64,000 bases of DNA from Taiwanofungus camphoratus (Eukaryota > Basidiomycota > Agaricomycetes > Polyporales > Taiwanofungaceae): positions 248,001 through 312,000 of the forward strand of contig CP021225.1 in NCBI GenBank assembly GCA_003999685.1. Direction: 5' to 3'. Each line of letters opens with the position of its first letter. Positions within the stretch are counted from its first letter, which is position 1. Of the stretch, positions 34,196 to 45,405 are shown in pieces. Under the pieces are notes generated by a model. The model worked only from the letters and a program-made list of their open reading frames with translations, was not told the origin of the DNA and did no database searches. The translations under genes and the position numbers were made by a program.

Positions 34196-37100
34196 ATGTC
34201 AAATTCCGATAGTAGACCTGAAATTCCGTCCATCGTCACCACAGACCTCTCTTCATTTGATGTGTCGGACGCTCACGACGAGCCTGTTCTTCGTGCCCCC
34301 TCGCCGTTCTCGGATTATGGCTCGCCCAATTTACGCCTCGGGGCGTCTGCAGACCAGCACCTCTCAACCAGCCCGTTTCTGTCTCCTATACTCAGATCCT
34401 CAGCCAGGTCATCTCTAGAAGTACCCGCCTCCCCCACCCTCTCCGCCCACTCACGGTCTCCCTCTTGCGCAAGCTCAGCCGAAGGGTCCAGCTCGCACTT
34501 GCACGTGCCCCCGTCGCCCACGCTCTCCGCGCACTCGGTGCAATTCGCAAACTCGCTCGCCCTCAGGGACAACAAGCCAGAGGAGCGCGACGGCAAGTCC
34601 TCGCTGCACCTGCTCACGCCCGACTGGCAGCACAGCTACCGCCACCGGCGCAAGGGCAGCGTCGGCTCCACCCTCGGCACGGACGACGGCACCGAGCCCG
34701 ACCACGGCGATGGCGACGGCGACGGCGACGGCGCGCACCAGTACGGCCTCGCGCCCCTCTCGCCCCAGCGCACCGGCAGCGACTGGTCCCCCACGCACAC
34801 GCACTTCGACGCCGCATCGCTCAACACGCACGCGCCCTCCGAGTACGACGGCACCACCGTGCGCTCGCGCTCGCTCTCCGCCTCGCACAGCCGCGCGAAG
34901 CTCGTCGACCACGACCACGACCCTGACCCCGACCATGACCCCGACCACGACCCTGACCACGCCGACCCGAAACACGCCGCGGGCCAGGACGCCGCCCGCG
35001 CGCACGACGGCGGCACGCGGGCCGAGGGCGCGGGCGGGCAGCGCCCGCAGCTCGACCTCGCCGCGGACGCCGCGGTCGACCCGACGCCCTTCGCGTTCAA
35101 GCCCGCGCACCTCGCGGCGCTCGTCGACCCCAAGTCGCTCGACGCGCTCGCGGGCATGGGCGGCGTGCGCGCGCTGCTGCGCGGGCTCGGCACGCACGCG
35201 CGGCGCGGGCTGTGCGGGCCCTCGCTCGCGGTCGCCGTGCGCGAGGGGGCGTCGCACCACGGGCTGATATCCGCAGACAAGGCGAGGGACCCGCGTCCTG
35301 GCGCGGGGCCCGGGCGGGGCGCGGGGGAGGGCGCGGGGCAGCGGCACGACCGGCCACTGCCTGATCCCGGGGGGGCGGAGGTGGAGGCGGTCCCTGGGAT
35401 CGTCGTCACGGGCCCGGGCGGGGAGGCCCACAGCGGCGGCCACTCGGGACATGTCGACGAAGAGGAAGATATTGATAAATTTGCAGAAGAGGGCGATGCG
35501 TATGGCGCGTCGCTGGATGAGCGGCGGCGTGTTTATGGCGCAAACGTTCTGCCGTCGCGCAAGATGAAGAGCCTGCTGCTGCTCATGTGGCTTGCGCTGA
35601 AAGACAAGGTGCTGGTACGTGATCTACAGCTCTGACCCCTCTGGAGCAGGATGAGAACAATATTATGAAGGTGCTGTTGAGTGTTGCGGCAGTTGTGTCT
35701 CTCGCACTGGGATTCTTCCAGGATTTCGGCACACCGAGGCCACCCGGCGAGCCGCCGGTGGACTGGGTAGAAGGTGTCGCAATTATTGTTGCGATCGTCA
35801 TTGTCGTGCGTACTTCCATGTTTCCTTTCCTGCGACAACCTTCTGACGGCACTTATATTCCTGACCACCACCGCGGCACGTGCTCTTCGACGTTCTTACA
35901 CACTTACCTTTTTGATCGCTCACCTTCTCTTGCGCTCGATCCTCCGATCTGATGCGCAGGTTATGGTCGGCTCCATAAACGACTGGCAGAAAGAACGCCA
36001 GTTCCAGACTTTGAACGACAAGAAAGAGGAGCGCGGCGTCAAAGTGGTCCGGAACGGGGTGGAGCACGTCCTGGACGTGCGCGAGGTTGTGGTGGGCGAC
36101 GTTGCGCTGCTCGAGCCGGGCGAGATCGTGCCCTGCGACGGGGTCTTCCTCTCGGGCCATAACGTGCGCTGCGACGAGAGCGGCGCGACGGGCGAGAGTG
36201 ATGCGATCAAGAAGGTCAGCTACGATGAGGCGATCAGGGCGAAGCGAGAGATGGAGGAAGGCGGCGGGCACGACGACCACCATGGACATGCAGACTGCTT
36301 TATGGTGAGCGGGAGCAAGGTGCTCGAAGGCTACGGCAGCTACGTGGTCATTGCGGTGGGCACAAAGAGCTTCAATGGACGGATCATGATGGGTGCGTCC
36401 CTCAAAGTCTCGTATATTCCTTCCCCGTATGCCTCCATCTCCCATCACCTGCTCGACTTTCTCAAACTACCTCGTCGACGTTTCCGCGTTTCCCCGCATC
36501 CGCATGTGGATAGCTCCTCATTCTATTTTTAGCCCTTCCGGTTTTGTGTGTTCTATAAATAACCCACTAACCCTAACCTCTGTTCTGCAGCGCTGCGAGG
36601 GGATGCAGAAAACACGCCGCTACAGCTGAAGCTGAACGATCTCGCGGAATTGATCGCGAAACTGGGCAGTGCAGCAGGAGTGCTCCTGTTCACTGCCCTC
36701 ATGATCCGGTTTCTTGTGCAGCTTGGGACAAACAACCCCGAGCGAACGGCGAACCAGAAAGGCATTGCCTTTGTGCAGATCTTGATTATTTCGGTTACTT
36801 TGATTGTCGTAGCTGTACCAGAAGGTGCGCTTTCTGTACTCTCGCAGTGGTTCGTTCTGACTTGAACCGGGTCACGTCGGTGATATGGTGATTTACCTGC
36901 AGGGCTGCCACTGGCCGTCACACTAGCGCTCGCGTTCGCCACAAAGCGCATGACGAAGGAGAACTTGCTCGTACGAGTTCTTGGCTCGTGCGAGACCATG
37001 GCGAACGCGAGCGTCGTGTGCACGGACAAGACCGGCACGCTCACTCAGAACAGCATGACCGTCGTTGCGGGTGCGGTGGGCATCCACTGCAAGTTTGTGC

Positions 37101-39472
37101 ATCGCCTCGAGGACAACGCGTCGCGCACGAACGCCGGTGAGCGCCCTGCGCACGAGTGCGCGGGTACCAGCGAGGGCGCGCGCAAACATACGGAGGACTT
37201 CTCCATCGACCAAAACCAGCTCAACGACGTGCTTTCGGGCCCGGCTCGCGACCTGTTCAATTCGGCCATCGCGGTCAACTCGACCGCGTTCGAGGACACG
37301 GACGCCGAGTCGGGCGAGCGTGTCTTCGTCGGGAGCAAAACGGAGACGGCACTGCTCAAATTCGCGAAGGAGAACGGGTGGGCGGACTACAAGGCGACAC
37401 GCGAGTCTGCGCAGATCGTGCAGATGATCCCATTTTCGAGTGCGCGCAAGGCCATGGGTGTGGTTGTGAAGATGCCCGACGGCCGCTGGAGGCTGCACCT
37501 GAAGGGCGCGAGCGAAATCTTGACCAAGAAATGTTCAAAACATGTGGTGGTGCGCCAGGACGGTAAGGCTCCTGAGCGCGCAGGTGATGAGGTGGAGACC
37601 AGGGAGATCGACGAGCTCGCGGGGGATAACATTTCGCGCACAACTATCTTTTATGCGAATCAGACATTGAGGGCGATTGCGCTGTGCTATCGCGACTTCG
37701 AGTCGTGGCCGCCGAAGGGGTCGCGGTTCTCCGCTGAGGACGAGGTACGTGCTTGGCGTGCGAAGTGATCGTCCGCTCACGGTGTGTTCAGGTAGAATAT
37801 GACGACCTTGCAGAAGACTTGACCCTTATTGGCATAACAGGCATTGAAGATCCTCTCCGCGAGGGTGTGCGCGAGGCCGTGGCTGACTGCCACAAGGCGG
37901 GCGTCACGGTCAAGATGTGCACGGGTGATAACGTATTGACAGCTCGTTCTATCGCGTTGCAATGCGGCATCTACACTGCGGGGGGCATCATTATGGAAGG
38001 CCCATTTTTTCGACAGCTGGACAAGAAGGAGCTTCTAGATGTCGTTCCGCGGTTGCAAGTTCTTGCGCGCTCTTCCCCTGAAGACAAGAAACTCCTTGTA
38101 GAAACCCTGCGTGAGCTCGGTGAAATCGTCGGCGTCACCGGTGACGGCACAAATGACGGGCCCGCGCTGAAGACTGCAGACGTGGGCTTCTCCATGGGTA
38201 TCGCTGGGACCGAGGTCGCAAAAGAGGCGTCAGATATCATCCTCATGGACGACAACTTCGCGTCAATCGTCAAGGCGATTATGTGGGGTCGCTGTGTGAA
38301 CGATGCAGTGCGCAAGTTCCTGCAGTTTCAGATCTCGACAAACATCACCGCTGTCGTTGTCACGTTTGTCTCGTCTATTGCTTCTGCTAGCGAGAAGTCC
38401 GTGCTCTCTGCAGTGCAACTACTCTGGATTAACATCATCATGGACACATTTGCTGCACTCGCACTGGCGACCGACCCTGCCTCGCCCGCACTTCTAGATC
38501 GCAAGCCGGACAGAAAAACTGCGCCGCTCTTCTCGGTCGACATGTACAAACAAATCATTGGCCAGTCTACTTATCAGATCATCATCGTCTTGTTATTCCA
38601 TTTTTTGGGCACCCAGATCTTCAGGTTTGATCATCAATCAAATGCGTCTATCGTGCAGACTGTGGTATTCAACATCTTCGTATTCGCGCAAATATTTAAC
38701 TCGATCAACTGTCGGCGCCTGGACAACCGTCTTAATATCTTCGAAGGTGTCCTGGACAACTATTATTTCATTGGAATTACGCTCATTGGTTCGTTTGGTT
38801 TTTTTACGAGTATTATCGGCCCAACTTAATTTGCTCTTGTAGAAATCGGCGTGCAAATTCTAATTGTCTTCGTCGGGGGAGCAGCGTTCCAAGTCACTCG
38901 TATTGGCGGTGCCGAATGGGGCATTAGTCTTGCCCTTGGCTTCGTCTCAATACCGCTCGGCGCTCTCCTTCGCTTCATACCTAATGGTCCCATAGAGCGA
39001 TTGTTCATTGCAGTCGGAATTCTCCCCAACCCGGAAGTTCTCCCGACGACACGGCCAGAGGTTGAATGGAACCAGGCGATTGAAATAGTCCGGGACAACC
39101 TGAACACGTTCGCTCATGTACGTGGTGGGCGTATGCGCGCATCGTCGTATGTGGGCAAGAGCCGTAAGGCCCATCCAGAGCCGGAACATCCTGTTGCCCT
39201 GTGCGTATATGAAGTAATATATGATCCCCTCTTCCATGTCGCTAATATGAACGTCTAGCTCTTCTATAATGACTATGGTGCCTACCTTGGTGGCATCATC
39301 TATCGGCGCCGGATGGGCACCTCAGCCGCCCCAAGGGCTCTCTGATCCAGCCCATTTTGATCCCTCAAAGTCCTCTGCGGCGTTGTGGGAAGGCCGAATA
39401 CAGATTCATCCTGACACAAAATCGGACGACCCGGCGATGCAGCGATGGGGCTCTATCGCGCGACCCAACTGA
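34196..39472 (+). CDS. Calcium-transporting P-type ATPase, vacuolar PMC1-like (type IIB)
   Basis: This pump moves Ca2+ out of the cytosol, in fungi usually into the vacuole. Eight exons (34196-35614, 35650-35805, 35960-36392, 36591-36824, 36903-37744, 37792-38788, 38843-39200 and 39259-39472) join in phase to 1550 aa. The first 400 residues are a disordered, Ser/Pro-rich extension with a Pro-Asp-His-Asp repeat (bases 34908-34965). Then come RRRVYGANVLPSRKMKSLL, the first membrane helices, the actuator motif ESGATGESDAIKK, VAVPEGLPLAVTLALAF (helix M4 with Ca2+ ligands), the phosphorylation site DKTGTLTQNSM with Asp789, KGASEILTKKC, and TGDGTNDGPALK (about 1144-1155). Helices M5-M10 follow, including LLWINIIMDTFAALALATD. 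The 5' exon is very GC-rich. Start 34196 is preferred over 34163 because it begins the family-like MSNSDSRPEIPSIV. It appears intact. Confidence 0.93.
34908..34965 (+). repeat. In-frame 12-bp repeat coding Asp-His-Asp-Pro
   Basis: Imperfect copies of a 12-base unit (like gaccacgaccct) encode DHDPDPDHDPDHDPDH in the N-terminal extension of the Ca2+-ATPase. The Asp/His content could bind metal ions, but that is only an inference. The tract is likely to vary in length between strains. Confidence 0.75.
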
Positions 39473-42359
39473 CTGCATTTCGTGTGTTCCTGCTTTCACC
39501 ATTACCGCATTGTCTTTTGCTATCGACTGCCATTGGGTTTCGTCAGCCTGGTTCCCCACGACCTCCGATGTATCTATGCTCTCACCCTTGCTGCATCAAC
39601 TGTCTTCATACCTCGCAAGCCACCTCGTGATATCCACTACCATACATCAAGTCCTCTCGTAATGTTTAACTCATATCGCACGGTATTGCTTTCTTCACGA
39701 CCTCGTCACGACTAGTCAGCATGATTTGCCTTCATATGTTTCATAACGTTATTCATTCCATGGTCATATATTCCCCATTGAGTTTCTTGATCGTTCGCTT
39801 CCGGTGGATATTCTTACATCCTACGTTGTTGATGTTCGTACGCACATGATACAGAACATGAATAGAGGTTCCTTTGCATTCTTGATCATAGATACACCCA
39901 TTGGCTGATAAACGCAGATATCCTACATTTATGTCTACTATGCTCTACAAAGTTGTGGCAATTGATTTGTCAGGCATGAAGTTGTGACCATTCTTAGAAG
40001 TGATAAGACAAGGCTTCGCCATCCCGAACTTATGAGGTCTTATACCTCCTAAAATCACCATGAGGAAACAGCGATGGTCGACGAAGCTTGGCAAGAATGT
40101 ACGGAATGGAGTGCAAGTAAGAATTTTTCCAGATAAGAGCTAATGTCATAGCGACTGGCGCTTGTACGTTCATGTTCCTGCATTTGTAGATGCAGCACAG
40201 GGCCTCAGGTGCTCGTGCAACAACGATAGGAGCTAGGCTCAACCAATGAAATACATCGCTGGAACAAGAAATTATGCTTCCAATGTCATAGACGTGGTCA
40301 GAAAGATTTGCGCTTTATATGTGCCTAGAGAAAGACAATATCCTGAGCGAGTTTTGCTGGAGCACTGTTGCTCACATCTTTTTCTTAATATTGACTGGTT
40401 CCAATTGATTAACGGGGCCGGTAATTGACGATTCTGCGTCGATGCGAGGCACATTCACGAAGTCCTTGCTCTACACATGAGACATGAGAAACATTCGAAG
40501 GATCAGGGTGAAAGCTAGCAAGCCAACTTCTTCCAAAGTTGAAAATCGCTGACACCACATAATTTCGGGGGCAACGTCTGGACCAAACGATCGGCCGAGC
40601 GGGATGTTCCATCGAATTCATATTTAACACAGGCAATTCGAAAATAGGTTCTGCAGTTGATGAGCGAATGGATCCCGGAAGGGTGGAGACTGTTGTTCTG
40701 GCGACCGCTTCGCAAATCAACCTGACTGCTCTTGGTGGCCTAGAATCCTTTTCAAAAGGAGTCACGGAATCGAGGCAATCAGCATCCGAGGCAGCTGACC
40801 TGTCAATCCGTGCAAGATCAAGGCACTATGACCTCGTATTGATTGGACACCGTGCTCTTGCTACGTCAAAAGGTACTAGCACTATCCCTGCTTTGTGCAA
40901 GTAGAGGTAGTCATCTATCCGAGCTAGCAAGGACAAGAGACTGAATATCCCGCATGGAAAAAAAGCGCACGAACTGGTGAATATTTTGGACGACTTGCCG
41001 ATAACGCAGGTAACAATGGCTTGCGCAAATAGAACAGCACCGACAATACAATACCACTGGCAGAATCAAGACAACGTCTGCTACCAAAGGATGCAGTGGC
41101 CATGGGAGTTCCTGCGAGTCGGCGAGTAAGAGGACTAGCGCGATCCCCAAGAGAAATAGAAGAAATGCAATTATTTTGGACATGCGCCGTTTGATTGTAA
41201 TGCCGTCTTAGAACGAAGAACGAGTTGTTGCTCGCGTGTTCTTGTAGCCATTGCTGGGTGGGCAGACCAACCAAAGCATTGACGAGACTGCACGCCGTAT
41301 CTGAAAATCATAATGCTTGGATTCACACATCGCAAGGAGGGGTTAGAAAACTCGCAGTGGGACCGGGCAAGGTTACTGGATCGGGTCCCATACTTCACTT
41401 CCGCATGGTGAGATGATTCAGTTGAAACGATATCTACAGCAAGGTATATCATAAAGACGTCTGAGAATCCTTCTGGAGGAGCATGTATGGTGGTCCACTG
41501 ACTGCAATTACGGCCCCAGAGAAAAGTCCTGGCTAGTATGTATGGTGCATTAGATCTATACGTGCCAAATCATTCGAGACACATACGAATGCTAGTGGAA
41601 CGGCGATGTCTTTTTCCGATTTCTTGACTAAGCATTCATCGAACTGCTTTATATCCGCCTTTTTCCACCTTCAAGCGCCCTAAACGCTCTTAAAGTAAAA
41701 TGTTAACTATATAGATGTCAGAAATCTAGGTGCAGCCGAGAAGAGGGTCGAACGCGAGGTCCACTTACGTCCTATCGATGACATGTCACCCGTCTCTTGC
41801 GTCTTGGTTCGGCTACAGGTCAGTACCCAGGCACTCGCAGCATCAACGCACAGACCGTCTTCGATGACTGTGATGTATTAGTACGACTCAAGGCAGCTTC
41901 ACGCCATCAGATACTCTTAGACTCCAGGACTGTGATAGGGTGAACATTGCTTAATTTGATGCTTACACCTACAACAGCGATGTCTTATCATCTAGCCGAG
42001 AAGACGTTGTACCTGTTGAGCCTCGCAATTCGTCTTGCAGAGTGTAGACATTGAATTACCGAGCCCGAAGGGGTAACTCAGTATACTTCGCGACACATGA
42101 TCAGTCAGTCATGATCGGAAAAGAAAGCTGCACACGACGCCCTGTCACGAGTTCGGAGCACTGCAGTTGATGCATTGTTCGACGTGTCTCGAATTTTAAG
42201 GACCAGCAGAGAAATTACGCAGGACAGTTACAGCTAACTTTGGAAAATATTAGACTTTGATGACAGAGGTGAAGCCGCCAGACTCGAATATATAGAGCAA
42301 GTGTAGTCGTGCATGTACCTCGCCCGCGGCGATGCATGTGCCGATTTCACCTGACGTTG
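39473..42359. other. Intergenic, no gene supported
   Basis: About 2.9 kb lies between the 3' ends of the Ca2+-ATPase (+) and COQ9 (-). A 90-codon minus frame at 41183-40911 begins with a hydrophobic run (IIAFLLFLLGIALVLLL) and has a second one later, so a small membrane protein is conceivable. Nothing else supports it. No RNA gene or repeat was recognised. Confidence 0.4.
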
Positions 42360-43186
42360 TCAAAACACACCTCTACTATTGATGATGCCTGCCCAACTCC
42401 TTGCGATGTACTTCGTGAAGACTTGAGATTCGTTGAACGCGTTTTCTACTCTGGACGAAGTGTCGAGTAAACTGTTCAAGAAGTCGTATGCCGTCCCTGG
42501 GGAAGTGAGCTGGTGAAGTTCTGATGCCAAAAGGGATTAAACGATGCTACACAAGCATAAAGAGCATATCGCCGCACCTGACGCCGCATAGATGGCTGCT
42601 AGAGAAGCTCTGCGTGCATACCAGGAAGTCTAGATCACGTATGAGCGTTCTTAAAAAGTAGTTCTAGTATCAAGAACATACTCCTGTTGTCGTATCACTT
42701 GCTAGATAACATGCTTCGTCCGCGACTTGGGCTGCGTGTTTAAGAGCTGGCGTAGGATCGATAGGAGGAAAGCCCGATGTTGGAGAGATAAGCAAAGCAA
42801 AGGCCTTGAGAAATAGGTTCAGTATCGCTAGTGAGTCGAGTATGATCATGTTTTACCTCGGGTAAATAGCTCAAGACGGGCTCGTTGCACCTAAGCCTAA
42901 AAGCAAGAATTTCCTTCATCGCTGGCGAGGGTGCTGACTTCATCTGCTCTCGAGCATCGTCCAGCCAAGCCCTCAAAAGAGTGATGCGTGCATCGTCCCC
43001 ATTACCGAAAAGTGCAGACACAGCAGTCTCTGACAGAGGTTCGGGATGGGGTTCGGGAAGAGACAGAATGGAACGGGACAGTGCTTCGCGAGTGAAACCA
43101 TGCGCTTTCACCAGAGGTAAAGTGAGCTGTAGAAGACGCGTTCTCGGCAAGAAATTGAGCTGTAAGACCAGAGCAATATACTGCAC
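42360..43186 (-). CDS. COQ9: Ubiquinone biosynthesis protein COQ9
   Basis: COQ9 is a mitochondrial matrix lipid-binding protein that presents the quinone precursor to the hydroxylase COQ7 in coenzyme Q synthesis. Four exons (43186-42857, 42804-42682, 42629-42578 and 42520-42360) join in phase to 221 aa. Family motifs in order are LLQLTLPLVKAHGFTREALS, SETAVSALFGNGDDARITLL, FRLRCNEPVLSYLPE, GFPPIDPTPALKHAAQVADE, SWYARRASLAAIYAASELHQ and FLNSLLDTSSRVENAF. The TetR-like fold and C-terminal hydrophobic helix region are therefore covered. The start is the weak point: the Met at 43186 gives only a short leader, and I could not find a convincing mitochondrial targeting exon upstream, though one may exist behind an intron whose acceptor is the ctggtcttacag just before LNFLPRT. 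Confidence 0.9.
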
Positions 43187-43514
43187 ATACCCAAAATTGC
43201 CTCACCTCGACATAACCAATTCAGTTGTGACCCAAAAGGCTCTTGCTACGCCGGGACAGGCATCCGGCCTGCGATGATAAAGACACCTAAAAAGGAAGGT
43301 GACCAGCCGGTCGGCTCTAGGCTTATTTTTTTAGATAAGTAACGTTGTTCTGGAGTACTTAATTTGCAAGCTTGACATAGAATGATAACGTACAACCTAC
43401 TATCCCTGCGTCAAAGTCTGTTTAAATGAGAAGAAAAGAGATTGAATTATGAGCAGGATGGAGATGCTGGGCAAGCGGATCGGAACCCTGGACTAGGAGA
43501 TCGTCTTTCATATA
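43187..43514. other. Tandem intergenic spacer
   Basis: This lies between the stop of the six-exon gene (-) and the start of COQ9 (-). It is the COQ9 promoter and may hold a missed first exon. No other feature was seen. Confidence 0.5.
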
Positions 43515-45405
43515 CTATTCGACTGCTTCATACGGCCCCATAGACAGATACTTCTTGTCCAAATAAACTTTGTTCTTAATACTATGGCTTATCTTTACAG
43601 GACGTCCCTCCCGAACTTCTTCCTCGACCCAACTTTCTTCGATCTCCAAGGCCGCAATGGGCCCCAGATCTCCATAATATTTGCAAAACGTTGCGTCAGC
43701 TGGAGAATCCTGGTCATGTTTCGGCGGCTTCCAAATTTGGTAATTGTTCTGGAGCTTGGTCTCAGGAGTACTTCGAGAGACATCGAAGGAATAACTTGCC
43801 ATAGCGTTTCTGCCATTGTTATCAGGGGCCATAGGCATGATGGGTCCGGGATTGATGGGTCCGGGATTGATGGGTGCGAATTTGGGTGGCGCCGGCGGCA
43901 CGGCGGGCTTCTCTGGCACACGGCGGGCAGCATCGGAAGCCCTGCAGGCCTTGAAACAGTTGACAGGCGGAACTCTACAAGGCCTGAAAAGGCCCTTTTG
44001 TGAACGCGCCAATTAAGTTTCGTTACTTGTAGCACGTATAAAAATCAGAAAGAAATCAGAAAGACTTACAGGTGGAGACCCGCCCGCGTTGTTTCGCCTC
44101 CCTCTGGGAGACTGCGGTGGACCGAGTGCAGGCTATAAATTCGACAAAGTCAGTTGACTCCAGTTTCTTTGCTACACTCACCATCACGGCAGAGGGGGGA
44201 GGATTTTGCGGGACTTCGCCCCAAGGCAAGGGCTGAGGTGGCGGTTGAATTTCAGTATGAGGTAAGGGTGGAGGATGTATACATCGATTTGTTGGATGAC
44301 CCTGTGGCTCGAATGGAGTGAGTACTGCCAGTCATGCACAGATCAGAACTTACGGCCGGAAAAGTGGCGTTGATATCATGCATGGAGATGTGTAACTTGC
44401 CATCGAGAGTGAACGGAACATAAAATTCGCCATTGTCGGCCATGAGTGGCCAAGAGGTGCACAGTCGCGGTGGATCTGAGCTACTTCCAAGATATATAGA
44501 CGCATCTTGCAGGCAGTAGCCACAACTCGAGCTCCAGCGCTACGAATTCGCATCAGCACCGCAATGGTATAGGTTCATGCGCGGTCTGTGGTTAGCAGAC
44601 ATAACTTAATACCACAATTCAGATTAACGACGGCAGATGCGCATCCTGTCCCAGACCCGGCATTAGCCATGACCTTGGCGCTTCGTTCAGCGAAAGTAAC
44701 ACAATACGTAACAAAAATATGGAGATCACCACCAACTGATCGTCGATAATCATGAGGTCGTAACAATCATCCTGTAGACAGTGTTGACTGCTCTCTGGGC
44801 CACACGCTTCCAGTCTCTTACGAGCATCAAGAGTACCAGGGGCAATTGTAAGGGCTGATTGAGCTCCGATAGGCCAGCGAACATCAGATGCACAACTGAG
44901 CGTCATCTGTCCAGCGAAAGCTTCCATAAACATTCATAGAATGGTCTTCAAATGGGGCCCAAGTGCTCCACTCAGGAGCGCCGTAGAGCACAACTCCGAG
45001 CGGGTGTATGACTGTGCTGACAGAGAGCTGTGTTCCCCATGCTCGGTCTTCTAGGTTACCATACGACGCGATCCAGTGCAGCATGTAAGGAATAGAATCA
45101 AGATGATATGCCATTTTCACAGGCATCCACCACGGATGCCAAACGGAGACTTCTTCGCTCGTCGTTAAAGAGTGAGTACTGTCCAAAAGATGCTGGGAAC
45201 GAGGTGCAATGGGTATAAAGTTCCGCGTCGTGGGGAATGCTTGTCTGAGCGTCTGAGCATCAACGAGGGCGGCAGCATTCATGACTAATAGCCGCACAGT
45301 GCAAGTGGGTATCTTGATAACACGAGCGGCCCCATGGATGTCAGAACAAAGTGGAGGCCCATCGTCACCGACTTTTGTGCCAGGATCGACACGGTGATCT
45401 GCCAT
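43515..45405 (-). CDS. Six-exon protein of unknown function, one apparent frameshift
   Basis: I do not recognise the family. Reading from 45405, exon 1 gives MADHRVDPGTKVGDDGPPL, EEVSVWHPWWMPVKMAYHL and HPLGVVLYGAPEWSTWAPF. Near 44890 the frame must shift by one base between TDDAQLC and SDVRWPIGAQSALTI, and no intron explains this. After a donor in APGTLDA the next exon gives LGGDLHIFVTYCVTFAERSA, then NLNC, DPPRLCTSWPLMADNGEFY, DGKLHISMHDINATFPA, a Pro-rich exon (EIQPPPQPLPWGEVPQNPPP), PALGPPQSPRGRRNNAGGSP, and the last exon from about 43987 with INPGPINPGPIMPMAP and the ordered tail VKISHSIKNKVYLDKKYLSM. The splice joins I checked keep phase, so this is a real gene, either recently broken or affected by a sequence error. 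The N-terminal part looks globular and the centre is a proline-rich linker. Confidence 0.55.
43840..43872 (-). repeat. 15-bp tandem repeat coding Ile-Asn-Pro-Gly-Pro
   Basis: Two copies of GGGTCCGGGATTGAT on the + strand encode INPGP repeats on minus in the last exon of the six-exon gene. It is a small coding repeat within the proline-rich part. Confidence 0.75.

Noticed and set aside
34475-35452. Long minus-strand open frame of 325 codons opposite the Ca2+-ATPase first exon
   Set aside because: It lies exactly antisense to a very GC-rich coding exon and is Arg/Val-rich low-complexity sequence. Such mirror frames arise because GC-rich codons rarely give stops.
36923-37498. Minus-strand frame of 191 codons opposite the phosphorylation domain of the pump
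   Set aside because: The plus strand here encodes DKTGTLT and a clear pump domain, and the minus frame has no motif.
40911-41183. 90-codon minus frame with two hydrophobic runs, a possible small membrane protein
   Set aside because: It is single-exon, has no recognisable family and no support from neighbours or promoter. It is mentioned only under the intergenic entry.
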